In this document: positions 48,802 to 57,620 of the stretch, one piece after another
Numbering within the stretch: the first letter of the stretch is position 1
Layout of the letters: each line of letters opens with the position of its first letter
Assembly (NCBI RefSeq): GCF_019469265.1
Contig: NZ_CP048268.1
Location: forward strand, 899,501-963,500
Length of the DNA stretch: 64,000 bases
Direction of reading: 5' to 3'
Source of the DNA: Lactobacillus panisapium
Lineage (GTDB): Bacteria > Bacillota > Bacilli > Lactobacillales > Lactobacillaceae
Made by a program: the position numbers and the translations under genes
Notes under the pieces: model-generated
The model's database searches: none
The model's input: only the letters and a program-made list of their open reading frames with translations
What the model was told of the DNA's origin: nothing

Positions 48802-49425
48802 ATGAAAATTATGAAGTCCAAGCACTATTTAATTAATACGGATATGGAATTGTTGAGTACTTTATTTGGTCAATTAAAGGAAGAGGGAATTACTGAATTT
48901 GAACAACTAATCCAAAAAATAAAAGGATTAGGGTTAAATGATTTTAACGATTTATTTAAATATTTATCGGGCGCAAATTGTCCTGAGAACATAGCTATTA
49001 TAAGTGAAGATTTGCTTGAAAGATTGCGAATGGCCTCATTTGATCGTGATGATGTGTTGACTTCTAGTAATGAGGTAGGCATGTATCTGACTAATAAATT
49101 AGCCAATCGCAAGCAAGAAGAACTGTGGGCTTTTTATATTGATAACAGCAATCATATTATTGCTGAAAAATGTCTGTTTAGGGGAACTTTGGATAAATCT
49201 GTTGCACATCCACGTGAGATTTTCCGCTGGGCAGTAATATATCCTTGTGCAGGTATATTCGTAGTTCACAATCATCCCAGTGGTAACTTGATTCCTTCAC
49301 AAAGTGATTTGGAATTAACCAAAATGTTGCAAAAAGCATCAGAGATGATGCATGTTGATTTTTTAGACCATTTTATTGTAGGAAAAGGGCGTTATTTAAG
49401 TATGCGCGAACACCAATTGTTTTAA
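48802..49425 (+). CDS. radC: RadC family JAB/MPN-domain protein
   Basis: 207 residues from MKIMKSKHYL, with GAAAGGA 9 nt upstream. A GTG at 48763 overlapping the HAD gene is less likely. The metal-binding MPN/JAB signature HNHPSGNLIPSQSDLELT is present near residues 154-171. An N-terminal helical segment corresponds to the UPF0758 N-terminal region. Despite the name, a DNA repair role is not established for this family, and the biochemical activity is unknown. It often sits just before mreB in Firmicutes, as here. Confidence 0.9.
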   Translation: MKIMKSKHYLINTDMELLSTLFGQLKEEGITEFEQLIQKIKGLGLNDFNDLFKYLSGANCPENIAIISEDLLERLRMASFDRDDVLTSSNEVGMYLTNKLANRKQEELWAFYIDNSNHIIAEKCLFRGTLDKSVAHPREIFRWAVIYPCAGIFVVHNHPSGNLIPSQSDLELTKMLQKASEMMHVDFLDHFIVGKGRYLSMREHQLF

Positions 49426-49471
49426 GTTCGTCTTAAAGTTACACCGCAAATCTTTTTTAAATTGCACTTTA

Positions 49472-49480
49472 TGCTATAAT
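49472..49480 (+). promoter_or_regulatory. Extended -10 promoter of mreBCD
   Basis: TGC directly followed by TATAAT (49475-49480) lies about 40 bases ahead of the mreB start in a 96-base AT-rich gap. No strong -35. Confidence 0.65.
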
Positions 49481-49521
49481 TATTCAAGATTTAGAGACTG
49501 CAGGAATAAGGAGAGATTTTC

Positions 49522-50526
49522 GTGTTTGGATTAGGAGCAAAAAACATTGGCATCGATTTAGGAACCGCCAATACGCTTGTCTATATGGAAGGCAAAGGTA
49601 TTGTATTAAGGGAGCCTTCCGTTGTTGCCAAAAATACACAAACTAATAAAGTGATTGCTGTCGGTTCAGAAGCAAGAGAAATGATTGGTAGAACACCATC
49701 ATCAATTGTTGCAATTCGACCAATGAAAGACGGTGTGATTGCGGATTATGATACAACCGCATCGATGCTCAAGTACTTTATTGAAAAAACAGTTGGTAAC
49801 GCGAAACCTTCAGTAATGATTTGCGTTCCTTCAGGAGTAACTGAAGTAGAAAAGCGGGCTGTCATCGATGCCGCTCGTGTTGCTGGTGCTCGTGAAGCTT
49901 ATGTAATTGAAGAACCTTTTGCCGCAGCTATTGGTGCCGGTCTTCCAGTAATGGACCCAACTGGCTCAATGGTTGTTGATATTGGTGGGGGAACAACTGA
50001 TGTTGCTACTATTTCGTTAGGCGGGATAGTTTCTTCAACTTCAATTCGTCAAGCTGGTGATAAGTTTAATGCTGCTATTGTGAATTACGTTCACTCAAAC
50101 TTTAACTTGCTTATTGGTGAACGGACAGCTGAAGATATTAAAATCCAGATTGGCTCAGCTTCGGTTGATAAAGCAAAGGATATTGAGGCAGTGAATATTC
50201 GCGGACGTGATTTAGTCACGGGTCTGCCAAAATCCGTTGATGTAAAAGCTGTCGATGTTTCTGAGGCAATTCAGGATGTTGTCCAAGATATTATTGTTGC
50301 AATTAAAGAAACACTTGAGCAAACTTCACCAGAAATTGCTGCTGATGTGATTGATCACGGAATAGTTTTAACTGGTGGTGGCGCACTGCTTAAGAACTTA
50401 CCAGATGTAATTTCAGAAGCTACTAAAGTTCCTGTCTTTATTGCCCAAGATCCGCTTGACTGTGTTGCAATCGGCACCGGCGAGTCTCTTAAAAATATCG
50501 AAGTAATGCGTAGAAGTCGCAGATAA
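49522..50526 (+). CDS. mreB: Rod-shape determining protein MreB
   Basis: 334 residues from a GTG start with AAGGAGAG upstream. Actin-fold phosphate loops are GIDLGTANT (residues 10-18) and [10 protein letters not shown] (about 154-163), and the adenosine motif is VLTGGGALL near 291. It forms membrane-associated filaments that guide lateral wall synthesis. It heads mreBCD, but a terminator-like hairpin stands between mreB and mreC, so MreB could be made in excess over MreC and MreD. Confidence 0.97.
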   Translation: MFGLGAKNIGIDLGTANTLVYMEGKGIVLREPSVVAKNTQTNKVIAVGSEAREMIGRTPSSIVAIRPMKDGVIADYDTTASMLKYFIEKTVGNAKPSVMICVPSGVTEVEKRAVIDAARVAGAREAYVIEEPFAAAIGAGLPVMDPTGSMVVDIGGGTTDVATISLGGIVSSTSIRQAGDKFNAAIVNYVHSNFNLLIGERTAEDIKIQIGSASVDKAKDIEAVNIRGRDLVTGLPKSVDVKAVDVSEAIQDVVQDIIVAIKETLEQTSPEIAADVIDHGIVLTGGGALLKNLPDVISEATKVPVFIAQDPLDCVAIGTGESLKNIEVMRRSRR

Positions 50527-50533
50527 TATTAAA

Positions 50534-50561
50534 AGTCGGCTGTTTATGCCGGCTTTTCTTT
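50534..50561 (+). terminator. Terminator-like hairpin between mreB and mreC
   Basis: A 7-bp stem AGTCGGC / GCCGGCT (50534-50540 with 50548-50554, one T-G pair) has a 7-nt loop and is followed by TTTCTTT. It is weaker than the other terminators here and lies immediately before the mreC ribosome binding site, so partial attenuation is more likely than a full stop. Confidence 0.65.
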
Positions 50562-50576
50562 AGGGATCAATTCCAG

Positions 50577-51428
50577 ATGAAGAAGTTTCTACAAAACAAA
50601 AAATTATTATCAGTTTGTATTGCCGTTATCGTGATTTTTTCAATCATTGGCGGATCTGTAAGCTTGCGGAATAAAAGAAGCACACCATTAGTTGTTCAAA
50701 GCTTTGGCAATGATATTGTTGCTGTAGGAGCAAGAATTGTTGATTTTCCAATTGGACTTGTCTCTGGCAGTTTTAACACGGTTCATGACTTACTAAATAC
50801 ACAAAATGAAAATAATTATCTGAAAAGTCGGGTAACAGAGTTAGAACAAACGAAGACACGGAATGCCAGTCTAGAGGCTGAAAATCGTCAATTAAAAGAA
50901 GCGTTAAAAGTGAAGAAGACTCTAACCGACTTTGATATGATTAATGCTTCTGTGATTTCTCGTTCACCTGATAGTTGGACAGATTTACTTGTGATTAATA
51001 AAGGTGCAACTGCTGGCCTCAAGAAAAATATGGCGGTTATGTCTGGTGGCGGTGTTATCGGTCGGATTATTGAAGTCAGTGCAGCTTCAGCAAAGGTTGA
51101 ATTGATTACTGCGACTGATAAGTCTGCTAACCGGTTTGCTGTCGAAGCAGAAGCAACCAATGGCAAAAAGGTTCATGGCATAATTACTGTTATTGGCAAT
51201 AAAACTTTAGCTTTCACTCAAGCAATTGATAGCAAAAAGCTAAAACAGGGGACTAAAATTTATACCAGTGGAATGGGTGGTAATTCTCCTAAGGGATTAT
51301 TAGTTGGTAAAGTAGCAACTACGACTCATGATTCCTTTGGCTTATCAGATTTAATTAGAATAGACCCAGCTGGTGAATTGAACGATCCGTCTGTTGTAAC
51401 CGTTATTAAAAGGACGGTGACGGATTAA
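50577..51428 (+). CDS. mreC: Rod-shape determining protein MreC
   Basis: 283 residues with AGGGA 10 nt upstream. There is a single N-terminal membrane helix (about residues 10-27), a coiled coil (about 75-110, ESRV-like heptads with LEQTKTRNASLEAENRQLK) and the C-terminal MreC beta-domain. It is an extracytoplasmic scaffold linking MreB and the elongation PBPs through MreD and RodA. It overlaps mreD as TAATG. Confidence 0.96.
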   Translation: MKKFLQNKKLLSVCIAVIVIFSIIGGSVSLRNKRSTPLVVQSFGNDIVAVGARIVDFPIGLVSGSFNTVHDLLNTQNENNYLKSRVTELEQTKTRNASLEAENRQLKEALKVKKTLTDFDMINASVISRSPDSWTDLLVINKGATAGLKKNMAVMSGGGVIGRIIEVSAASAKVELITATDKSANRFAVEAEATNGKKVHGIITVIGNKTLAFTQAIDSKKLKQGTKIYTSGMGGNSPKGLLVGKVATTTHDSFGLSDLIRIDPAGELNDPSVVTVIKRTVTD

Positions 51429-51955
51429 TGCGTTCTTTACGAAAATTTACGCTGGCTCTATGGTTATTTGTGGCCTTAGTTTTAAATGGTAGTCTATCAA
51501 TGTACTTGCATCCTTTTTTCAACGTGGGTGTAAATCAACTAATGCCGATTGGGATGATGTTGATTGCCTTATTTGATGACACTAATTCCAAAGAATTATG
51601 GTTAGCCATAGGAGCAGGTGTAATTAGTGACATTTACTTTTTTGGTGTTTTAGGACTTTATTCTGTTTGCTTGCCTTGTGTGTGCTGGCTATTGCAAAAG
51701 GTTGCACGGTTCTTTCCCGAAGTTTTTTGGGTAAGGCTGATAGCAGTCTTACTAGGTACAATATTAATTAATAGTTATAATTGGTTAGTTTTGAACTTAA
51801 TGGGTATCAGCAACATTTCCGTTTCTGCATTACTTGGCAGTTTTTTGCCAACTATTGGTTGGTCACTTGTATTTGCAGTAGTTACGTATAAAATTTGGGG
51901 CAGTCTAGCTGATAATTTTCCATTTATGGTAAAACTCGAAAATTATCAAAATTAA
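51428..51955 (+). CDS. mreD: Rod-shape determining protein MreD
   Basis: 175 residues, almost wholly hydrophobic with about five membrane helices. It starts in the TAATG overlap with mreC. The MreD family is recognised from position, size and topology. It is an integral membrane partner of MreC in the elongasome. It ends the operon at a strong terminator. Confidence 0.94.
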   Translation: MRSLRKFTLALWLFVALVLNGSLSMYLHPFFNVGVNQLMPIGMMLIALFDDTNSKELWLAIGAGVISDIYFFGVLGLYSVCLPCVCWLLQKVARFFPEVFWVRLIAVLLGTILINSYNWLVLNLMGISNISVSALLGSFLPTIGWSLVFAVVTYKIWGSLADNFPFMVKLENYQN

Positions 51956-51986
51956 AAAACGTGAGAAATTATTTCTCACGTTTTTT
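51954..51986. terminator. Bidirectional terminator between mreD and the DUF4044-like gene
   Basis: A perfect 15-bp stem AAAAAACGTGAGAAA / TTTCTCACGTTTTTT (51954-51968 with 51972-51986) has a 3-nt loop. Its A and T runs allow it to act for both convergent genes. Its left arm starts in the mreD stop codon, and its right arm abuts the minus-strand stop. Confidence 0.93.
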
Positions 51987-52116
51987 ATTCGAAAATTCCC
52001 AGGCCCATTAAAACGTTAACTAAAACAGCCGCTAAGGTTATAATTGCCATTAGCCAAGCCATGAAGATAGTTAATCTTTCAAAACCTGATTTTTTCTTTT
52101 TGTGTTTCCGTGCCAT
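51985..52116 (-). CDS. Small membrane protein, DUF4044-like
   Basis: 43 residues, found by reading the minus strand. AGGAGG (plus 52124-52129) stands 7 nt before the ATG. The protein starts with MARKHKKKKSGFERLT, followed by one hydrophobic helix (about residues 17-41) and ends GIFE. The highly basic N-terminus then a single membrane segment fits the small DUF4044-type proteins that I recall beside mraZ in lactobacilli. Function is unknown. It has its own promoter and a shared terminator. Confidence 0.85.
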   Translation of the reverse strand: MARKHKKKKSGFERLTIFMAWLMAIITLAAVLVNVLMGLGIFE

Positions 52117-52140
52117 TACTAGACCTCCTATTTGAACAAT

Positions 52141-52169
52141 ATTTTATTCTACTTAATGGTTTTTTTCAA
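52141..52169 (-). promoter_or_regulatory. Promoter of the DUF4044-like gene
   Basis: On the minus strand TTGAAA (plus 52164-52169), a 17-bp spacer and TAAAAT (plus 52141-52146) lie about 25 bases before the start codon. Confidence 0.65.
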
Positions 52170-52218
52170 ACAGCTATTAAGCTAAAATGGAAATTAAGTA
52201 ATAGTAGAGGACAAAAAT

Positions 52219-52545
52219 ATGCTTTTAATTTTTTTATTACCACTTATTGGGATTTTTTTGGCAGTTTTATTAAATAGGCTTTTTCCAAAAGCACAGTTTC
52301 ATGGGTATGATATTCTCCCATTTTTCTTAGTGATTGCCTGCCACTTAATTGTGGTTCAGGAAAAAAGACCTGAATTTTTACCATACGGATTTTTGTTGTT
52401 TTTTATTTTAGTAATAATAATCGCAATATCCGAGGCAGTTAAAAACAAAAATATTTCTTTGGGCAAAATTTTTCGTGAAATCTGGGACTTTCTCACCATG
52501 AACACGATATTCTGGTACATCGGATTATTATTTATGATGATTTAA
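52219..52545 (+). CDS. DUF3397-like integral membrane protein
   Basis: 108 residues with GAGGA before the ATG. There are about four hydrophobic helices: residues 1-20, 31-46, 55-75 and 90-108. The size, topology and place just upstream of mraZ fit DUF3397 proteins of Lactobacillales. Function is unknown. It is flanked by its own terminator and is divergent from the DUF4044-like gene, so it does not appear to be part of the dcw transcript. Confidence 0.8.
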   Translation: MLLIFLLPLIGIFLAVLLNRLFPKAQFHGYDILPFFLVIACHLIVVQEKRPEFLPYGFLLFFILVIIIAISEAVKNKNISLGKIFREIWDFLTMNTIFWYIGLLFMMI

Positions 52546-52580
52546 TGGGCTGACGTGACACCAGCAAAATAACCTTAAAG

Positions 52581-52615
52581 GGTCGAAATCTCGCATGGGA
52601 TTTCGATCTTTTTTT
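52581..52615 (+). terminator. Rho-independent terminator after the DUF3397-like gene
   Basis: A stem of about 12 bp (52581-52592 with 52597-52608, including G-T and T-G pairs) has a GCAT loop and is followed by seven T residues. Confidence 0.92.
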
Positions 52616-52660
52616 GCTTTTAAACATGGATAAATAAAAAATGTAAATTTTATACTAAAA

Positions 52661-52690
52661 AGTGGTAGGAAGTGGTGAAATGTGGTAAAT
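52661..52690 (+). promoter_or_regulatory. Putative MraZ operator: three 10-bp direct repeats
   Basis: Three consecutive decamers share GTGGT in register: AGTGGTAGGA, AGTGGTGAAA and TGTGGTAAAT. They lie just downstream of a possible -10 (TATACT, 52651-52656) and 24 bases before mraZ. MraZ is known to bind tandem GTGG-type repeats about 10 bp apart upstream of its own gene, so autoregulation of the dcw cluster is the natural reading. Confidence 0.82.
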
Positions 52691-52714
52691 TATTATTTGG
52701 AAGGGGGCTAGACC

Positions 52715-53146
52715 ATGTTCATGGGTGAATATCATCACAATCTTGACAGTAAAGGGCGGTTAATTATTCCCGCTCGTTTGCGTACTCAGATTGGTGACAA
52801 GATGATTTTTACTCGTGGAATGGAAGGCTGCATTTTTGGCTATACTACTGAAGCATGGCAAAAAATTGAGGCTAAGTTAGCACAACTTCCGTTGACTAAG
52901 AGAAATGCGCGTAGTTTTACGCGTTTGTTCTACTCTGGTGCAATGGAATGCGAATTCGATAAGCAGGGACGTGTTAATCTGACCACAACACTGAAGAAAC
53001 ACGCATCCCTGATTAAAGAATGTGTCATTGTTGGCGTTTCAGACCGGATTGAAATTTGGTCAAAAGAACGTTGGGAAGAATTTAGCGACCAAGCTAATGA
53101 TAACTATGATGACATCGCAGAAGATTTGGACGATATTGAGCTTTAA
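52715..53146 (+). CDS. mraZ: Transcriptional regulator MraZ
   Basis: 143 residues, the standard length. GGAAGGGGG precedes the ATG. It has two AbrB/MazE-like swapped-hairpin repeats, each with the DxKGR-type signature: LDSKGRLIIPARLR (about residues 10-23) and FDKQGRVNLTTTL (about 80-92). MraZ is a ring-shaped DNA-binding regulator of the division and wall cluster, acting on the repeats directly upstream. It is the first gene of the cluster, and rsmH begins one base after its stop codon. Confidence 0.97.
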   Translation: MFMGEYHHNLDSKGRLIIPARLRTQIGDKMIFTRGMEGCIFGYTTEAWQKIEAKLAQLPLTKRNARSFTRLFYSGAMECEFDKQGRVNLTTTLKKHASLIKECVIVGVSDRIEIWSKERWEEFSDQANDNYDDIAEDLDDIEL

Positions 53147-53147
53147 T

Positions 53148-54101
53148 ATGACTATGGAATTCAAACACACCAGTGTACTCTTACATGAAACAATTGAAAA
53201 TTTAAAACCCCATGATGGTGGTCTTTACGTAGACGCAACTTTCGGTGGTGGCGGACATGCAAAATATTTGCTAAGCAAAATTGATCGAGGAACACTAATT
53301 GGTTTCGATCAAGATGAATATGCAATAAAGTCAGCACAGTTAAACTTTGCGGATTTGTTAAATCCTGATAGTGAACCCAAGTTAGAGCTTGTACACGACA
53401 ATTTTAGTCATTTGAAGGAGAACCTAGTAGATCTTGGTTATCAAAATGGCATTGACGGTATATACTATGATTTGGGGGTTTCATCTCCTCAATTTGATCA
53501 AGCAGGACGCGGCTTTTCATACCGTTTCGATGCTAGACTAGATATGAGAATGGATCAAAGCCAAGAACTTGATGCATACCAATTAGTTAACAATTCGAGT
53601 CAGAAAGAATTAGCTAATATTTTGTATAAGTTTGGGGATGAAAAATATTCCCGCCAAATTTCTCGCAAAATCGTCGAAAGAAGACAAAAGAAACCAATAG
53701 AAACAACTTTTGAATTGGTAGAGGTTATTAAGGAAGCAATTCCTGCGTTTGCACGCCGGACTGGAGGGCATCCTGCAAAGAAGACATTTCAAGCTTTAAG
53801 AGTAGCAGTTAACCACGAACTTGATGTTTTGCAGGAATCACTTGAAGAAGCCATTGAGCTTTTGAAGCCAAGCGGTAGAATTAGTGTGATAACTTTTCAG
53901 TCTGACGAAGACAAAATCGTAAAAAACATTTTTAAGAAATACTCAGAAGTTGAAGTTCCGAGAGGAATGCCGATGATACCAGATAGTATGAAGCCAACAC
54001 TTCGCTTGGTTAATCGAAAACCAATCATTGCTTCAGATGAAGAGTTAAAAAACAATAACCGCTCACACAGTGCAAAGTTGCGGGTTGCGGAAAAATTGTG
54101 A
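53148..54101 (+). CDS. rsmH: 16S rRNA m4C1402 methyltransferase RsmH (MraW)
   Basis: 317 residues beginning MTMEFKHTSVLLHE, one base after the mraZ stop. The second ATG (53154) is an alternative start. A longer reading into mraZ is rejected because no homologue has that extension. The SAM-binding motif DATFGGGGHA (about residues 25-34), the YYDLGVSSPQFD motif and the FARRTGGHPAKKTFQALR segment identify the family. It N4-methylates C1402 in the ribosomal P site. There is no strong RBS, so translational coupling to mraZ is likely. Confidence 0.97.
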   Translation: MTMEFKHTSVLLHETIENLKPHDGGLYVDATFGGGGHAKYLLSKIDRGTLIGFDQDEYAIKSAQLNFADLLNPDSEPKLELVHDNFSHLKENLVDLGYQNGIDGIYYDLGVSSPQFDQAGRGFSYRFDARLDMRMDQSQELDAYQLVNNSSQKELANILYKFGDEKYSRQISRKIVERRQKKPIETTFELVEVIKEAIPAFARRTGGHPAKKTFQALRVAVNHELDVLQESLEEAIELLKPSGRISVITFQSDEDKIVKNIFKKYSEVEVPRGMPMIPDSMKPTLRLVNRKPIIASDEELKNNNRSHSAKLRVAEKL

Positions 54102-54114
54102 AGAGGAAATAGCA

Positions 54115-54477
54115 ATGGCTGATAGTTTAGCAAGAAAAGTAGAATTTAATCCTAATAAACAACAAGAGCCCGAGCAACGAAAAAGACAGGTCTTAGATCA
54201 TAGTCGCGTTGCTTGGAATGGCCTAGAAAAGTTTTTACTTGTTCTAGGAACCATTATTACACTGGGATTAATGACCCTATTAGTTTCTTCAAGCATTTCT
54301 GCCACTTCAGCACAACATGAATTAACCAGTGTGCAACGTGCAGTTGCAAAAGGGCAAAATCAAGTTAGTGATTTACATCAAGAATTAGGTGAGTTAACCT
54401 CAAGTGCAAGAATGAATAAAATTGCTAAGAGTAAAGGGTTGACTCTAATTGAAAAAAATATTAGGACTATTCGCTAA
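54115..54477 (+). CDS. ftsL: Cell division protein FtsL
   Basis: 120 residues from MADSLARKVEF, with AGAGGAAA upstream. A longer reading overlapping rsmH is rejected. One membrane helix (about residues 40-60) is followed by an extracytoplasmic coiled coil ending MNKIAKSKGLTLIEKNIRTI. FtsL joins DivIB and DivIC in the septal complex that activates FtsW and the class B PBP. FtsL sequences are weakly conserved, so the call rests on size, topology and position between rsmH and the PBP gene. It overlaps the PBP gene as TAATG. Confidence 0.92.
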   Translation: MADSLARKVEFNPNKQQEPEQRKRQVLDHSRVAWNGLEKFLLVLGTIITLGLMTLLVSSSISATSAQHELTSVQRAVAKGQNQVSDLHQELGELTSSARMNKIAKSKGLTLIEKNIRTIR

Positions 54478-56642
54478 TGAAAAAGCACAATAGTAATTTA
54501 AATTCGCAAAAATCCAAAGCTCACAAATACCGTTTTACAGTAGGTAGATTCCTCCAGGTAGCCGTAGCTTTGGTTTTTCTTGTATTTATAGGCAGATTTT
54601 TGTATATTGGAATCTCCAAGACTGTTAGTGGAGAAGATTTAACTAAAAAGACAGAACAGCTTTATATGCGTAATCAAGTTCTGAAGGCAACTAGGGGAAC
54701 GATTTATGATCGAAATGGTTTAGCGGTTGCACAGGACTCGCATCTATATACTGTTTATGCCATCTTGGATAAGTCTTCGATCAATTATAAAAATAAGCCT
54801 GAATACGTTGTAAATAAAGAAGAAACGGCTGCCAAGTTAGCTAAGGTGCTGCCATTATCAAGTAGTCAAATACTGCATTATTTGAATCCTGCTCAGCCTG
54901 TTTTTCAAGTTCAATTTGGGACTGCGGGAATTGGTTTAACCAAGAAGCAAAAGGATCAAATTGAAAAGATGAAGCTTCCGGGAATTAAATTCTTCGAAAC
55001 GCAATCGCGCCTATATCCTAACGGTAATTTTGCTTCTCATGTGATTGGGATAGCAAGCCCCGAATATGATAAGAAGAAGCGAACTCAGAACTTAGTCGGT
55101 ACAATGGGTTTGGAAGCCTGGTATAACGATGAACTATCTGGTAAGGATGGTTATCAAATTTCATCAGTCGATGCGTCTAATTTTCAAACTCCGAATAGTG
55201 TTCAAAACTTCCAACCACCCAAGAATGGTAATAATCTTTACCTAACTATTGATTCTCAACTTCAAGAATATCTTGAAAGTCGCTTGTCGTATGTTCAAAA
55301 TAATTTTGCCCCAGTTTCAATGACGGCTGTGGTTGAAGACATGAAAACGGGTAAGATTTTGGCTGCTTCACAAAGGCCAACTTTTAATCCGCAAACAAAA
55401 AAGGGCATAGAACATTCTTACCGTAACATTTTAGTGCAAGATACTTATGAACCGGGTTCAGTTTTCAAGGTATTAACGCTATCTGCGGCAGTTAATAGTG
55501 GCAGTTACCATCCAAATCAGTACTACAATTCAGGATCAGTCACGGTTAGTGGTTCTGTAATTCATGACTGGCAACCGCATGGCTGGGGTAGTATTCCATT
55601 TTCTCAAGCATTCCCACGTTCCAGTAATACCGGGTTTGTTCACATTGAGCAACAAATGGGTGCAAAAACTTGGCGTAAATATCTGAATAAATTTCATATT
55701 GGGCAAAAAACGAATGTAACGTTACCAGGGGAACAACCAGGTTTAATTGCGTTTAAGTCGCCAATTGACCAAGCGGTTACCAGTTTTGGTCAAGGTGTTA
55801 ACGTCAATGTGATGCAAATGATGCAGGCATTCAGCAGTTTGGCTAATGATGGTCAAATGGTTAAGCCCCAATTCGTTGAGAAAATTACTAATGCGGAAGG
55901 CAAAACAATTTCTGGCTACCAAGTAAAAAATGTTGGCCAACCGATTTATTCAAAAGAGACGGCTCAAGTTGTTTTGGCAAATATGCGGCGGGTCTTAAAT
56001 AAACAAATTGGGACAGGTTCTGTTTACCGCATTAAAGGTGAAAGTATTGCCGTTAAAACTGGTACGGCGCAAATTGCTAATCTTAAAGGTGGAGGCTACC
56101 TCAAGGGCGATAACAATTATACTTTTTCAGTTGTCGGTGTGACACCAGCTAAGCATCCGCGGTATTGTATCTATATTACTGTAAAGCAGCCACGTAAAAT
56201 GACTAAACCAGCAGAAGTAATCTTGTCATCAATTTTTAAGCCAGTGATGAACCGGGTCATTTTAATGTCGAAAAATGAGGTCGATGATTCAACGATTGTT
56301 AAAATACCTAACTTCACAGGAATGACTTATTCTGAGGCACAAAAAAAGGCTCGTCAACTGGGCTTAAGGCTTGCCAAGATAGGTAGTGGTGATAAAATAA
56401 CTGAACAGTCAATTAAACAGAACCAGAAGCAAGAAGCCGGAAAGCGAATGTTTGTTATGACTTCCGGCAAGATTACTTGTCCAAATATGAAAAACTGGAC
56501 AATTGACGATTTGCACCAGTTTGCTGACTTGACTGGCGCAAAAATTACAATTCAGGGAAGTGGCGTCGTGCAAGAGCAAAGTCGTTCCGTGAATTCAACC
56601 ATAAAGTCGGGAACAAAAATCAAAGTTAAATTAAAGGAGTAG
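54477..56642 (+). CDS. pbpX: Septal class B penicillin-binding protein with PASTA domains (PBP2X/PBP2B type)
   Basis: 721 residues. N-terminal membrane helix about 27-46, a PBP dimerisation domain with RGTIYDRNG near 78, then the transpeptidase domain: SVFK with nucleophile Ser328, SSN at 382-384 and KTG at 527-529. Two PASTA domains follow from about residue 610 ([13 protein letters not shown]). The enzyme cross-links septal peptidoglycan outside the membrane. Cluster position and PASTA domains match PBP2X-type FtsI. Translation is coupled to ftsL by the TAATG overlap. Confidence 0.95.
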   Translation: MKKHNSNLNSQKSKAHKYRFTVGRFLQVAVALVFLVFIGRFLYIGISKTVSGEDLTKKTEQLYMRNQVLKATRGTIYDRNGLAVAQDSHLYTVYAILDKSSINYKNKPEYVVNKEETAAKLAKVLPLSSSQILHYLNPAQPVFQVQFGTAGIGLTKKQKDQIEKMKLPGIKFFETQSRLYPNGNFASHVIGIASPEYDKKKRTQNLVGTMGLEAWYNDELSGKDGYQISSVDASNFQTPNSVQNFQPPKNGNNLYLTIDSQLQEYLESRLSYVQNNFAPVSMTAVVEDMKTGKILAASQRPTFNPQTKKGIEHSYRNILVQDTYEPGSVFKVLTLSAAVNSGSYHPNQYYNSGSVTVSGSVIHDWQPHGWGSIPFSQAFPRSSNTGFVHIEQQMGAKTWRKYLNKFHIGQKTNVTLPGEQPGLIAFKSPIDQAVTSFGQGVNVNVMQMMQAFSSLANDGQMVKPQFVEKITNAEGKTISGYQVKNVGQPIYSKETAQVVLANMRRVLNKQIGTGSVYRIKGESIAVKTGTAQIANLKGGGYLKGDNNYTFSVVGVTPAKHPRYCIYITVKQPRKMTKPAEVILSSIFKPVMNRVILMSKNEVDDSTIVKIPNFTGMTYSEAQKKARQLGLRLAKIGSGDKITEQSIKQNQKQEAGKRMFVMTSGKITCPNMKNWTIDDLHQFADLTGAKITIQGSGVVQEQSRSVNSTIKSGTKIKVKLKE

Positions 56643-56650
56643 CACTTTTT

Positions 56651-57613
56651 ATGCTAGTAATCAGCATCATTGCATTAGTTAGTTCATTAGTCTTAACCGG
56701 TATTTTTTTACCGTGGATGATTATTTTTATGCGGAGCCATCATGAAGGACAAGAAATTCGAGATGAAGGTCCAAAGTGGCACGAAAAAAAATCAGGAACG
56801 CCAACGATGGGTGGTGTTGTTTTTGTTCTTTCGACGGTTATTTCCACCGTATGGGTTGCCTGCTGGCAAAATCAATTAAATAAATTAATCTGGATTTTAT
56901 TAATCAGTTTATTAGGATACGGTATTATTGGCTTTTTAGACGATGGTATTAAGCTATTTTATAAACGCAATCTTGGATTAAAAGCCTGGCAAAAGTTTGC
57001 ACTACAGATTTTGATTGCAGTCATTATTATTGGTATTGCAGCAACGGATCACTTTAGTTTTGGTCTATATATTCCCTTTATTGGCACTGTCACTAGCGTT
57101 GTTCTATTCACAATTTTTGAAATTTTCTGGCTGGTTGGCTTTTCAAACGCAGTTAACTTGTCAGATGGGTTAGATGGGCTAGCAACAGGGTTATCAATCA
57201 TTGCATATGCGACATATGCCTATTTGGCTCTTAAGCAAAAGAATTTTGCGGTTCTCATTTTCTGTATGAGTGTTATCGGCGGTTTAATTTCATTTTTTAT
57301 TTTTAACCATAAACCTGCTAAAATTTTTATGGGTGATGCCGGCTCCTTAGCACTTGGTGGCGGATTAGCTGCTGTTAGTTTATTCTTAAATAGACCGTGG
57401 TCATTGCTTTTGATTGGAATTGTTTTTGTTTGCGAAACGGCTAGTGTAATTCTTCAAGTTATTTCTTACCAAACTACAGGCAAAAGAATATTCAAAATGA
57501 CGCCGATCCATCACCATTTTGAGATGCTTGGCTATTCCGAATGGAAAGTTGATATCATTTTTTGGATTGTTGGTTTAATTGGTAGTATTTTATATTTAAT
57601 AATTTGGGGTTAA
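56651..57613 (+). CDS. mraY: Phospho-N-acetylmuramoyl-pentapeptide transferase
   Basis: 320 residues with about ten membrane helices. GGAG stands upstream at a long spacing (about 13 nt). Motifs are [10 protein letters not shown], the catalytic Asp segment [22 protein letters not shown] and the C-terminal TPIHHHFE. It transfers phospho-MurNAc-pentapeptide to undecaprenyl phosphate, giving lipid I. It is followed closely by murD and then murG, so the lipid I and II steps are adjacent. Confidence 0.97.
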   Translation: MLVISIIALVSSLVLTGIFLPWMIIFMRSHHEGQEIRDEGPKWHEKKSGTPTMGGVVFVLSTVISTVWVACWQNQLNKLIWILLISLLGYGIIGFLDDGIKLFYKRNLGLKAWQKFALQILIAVIIIGIAATDHFSFGLYIPFIGTVTSVVLFTIFEIFWLVGFSNAVNLSDGLDGLATGLSIIAYATYAYLALKQKNFAVLIFCMSVIGGLISFFIFNHKPAKIFMGDAGSLALGGGLAAVSLFLNRPWSLLLIGIVFVCETASVILQVISYQTTGKRIFKMTPIHHHFEMLGYSEWKVDIIFWIVGLIGSILYLIIWG

Positions 57614-57620
57614 AAAAATA

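Noticed and set aside
53022..53147. Long N-terminal extension of RsmH into mraZ
   Set aside because: Read as out-of-frame mraZ sequence. The family start MxxEFKHTSVLLHE lies at 53148 or 53154.
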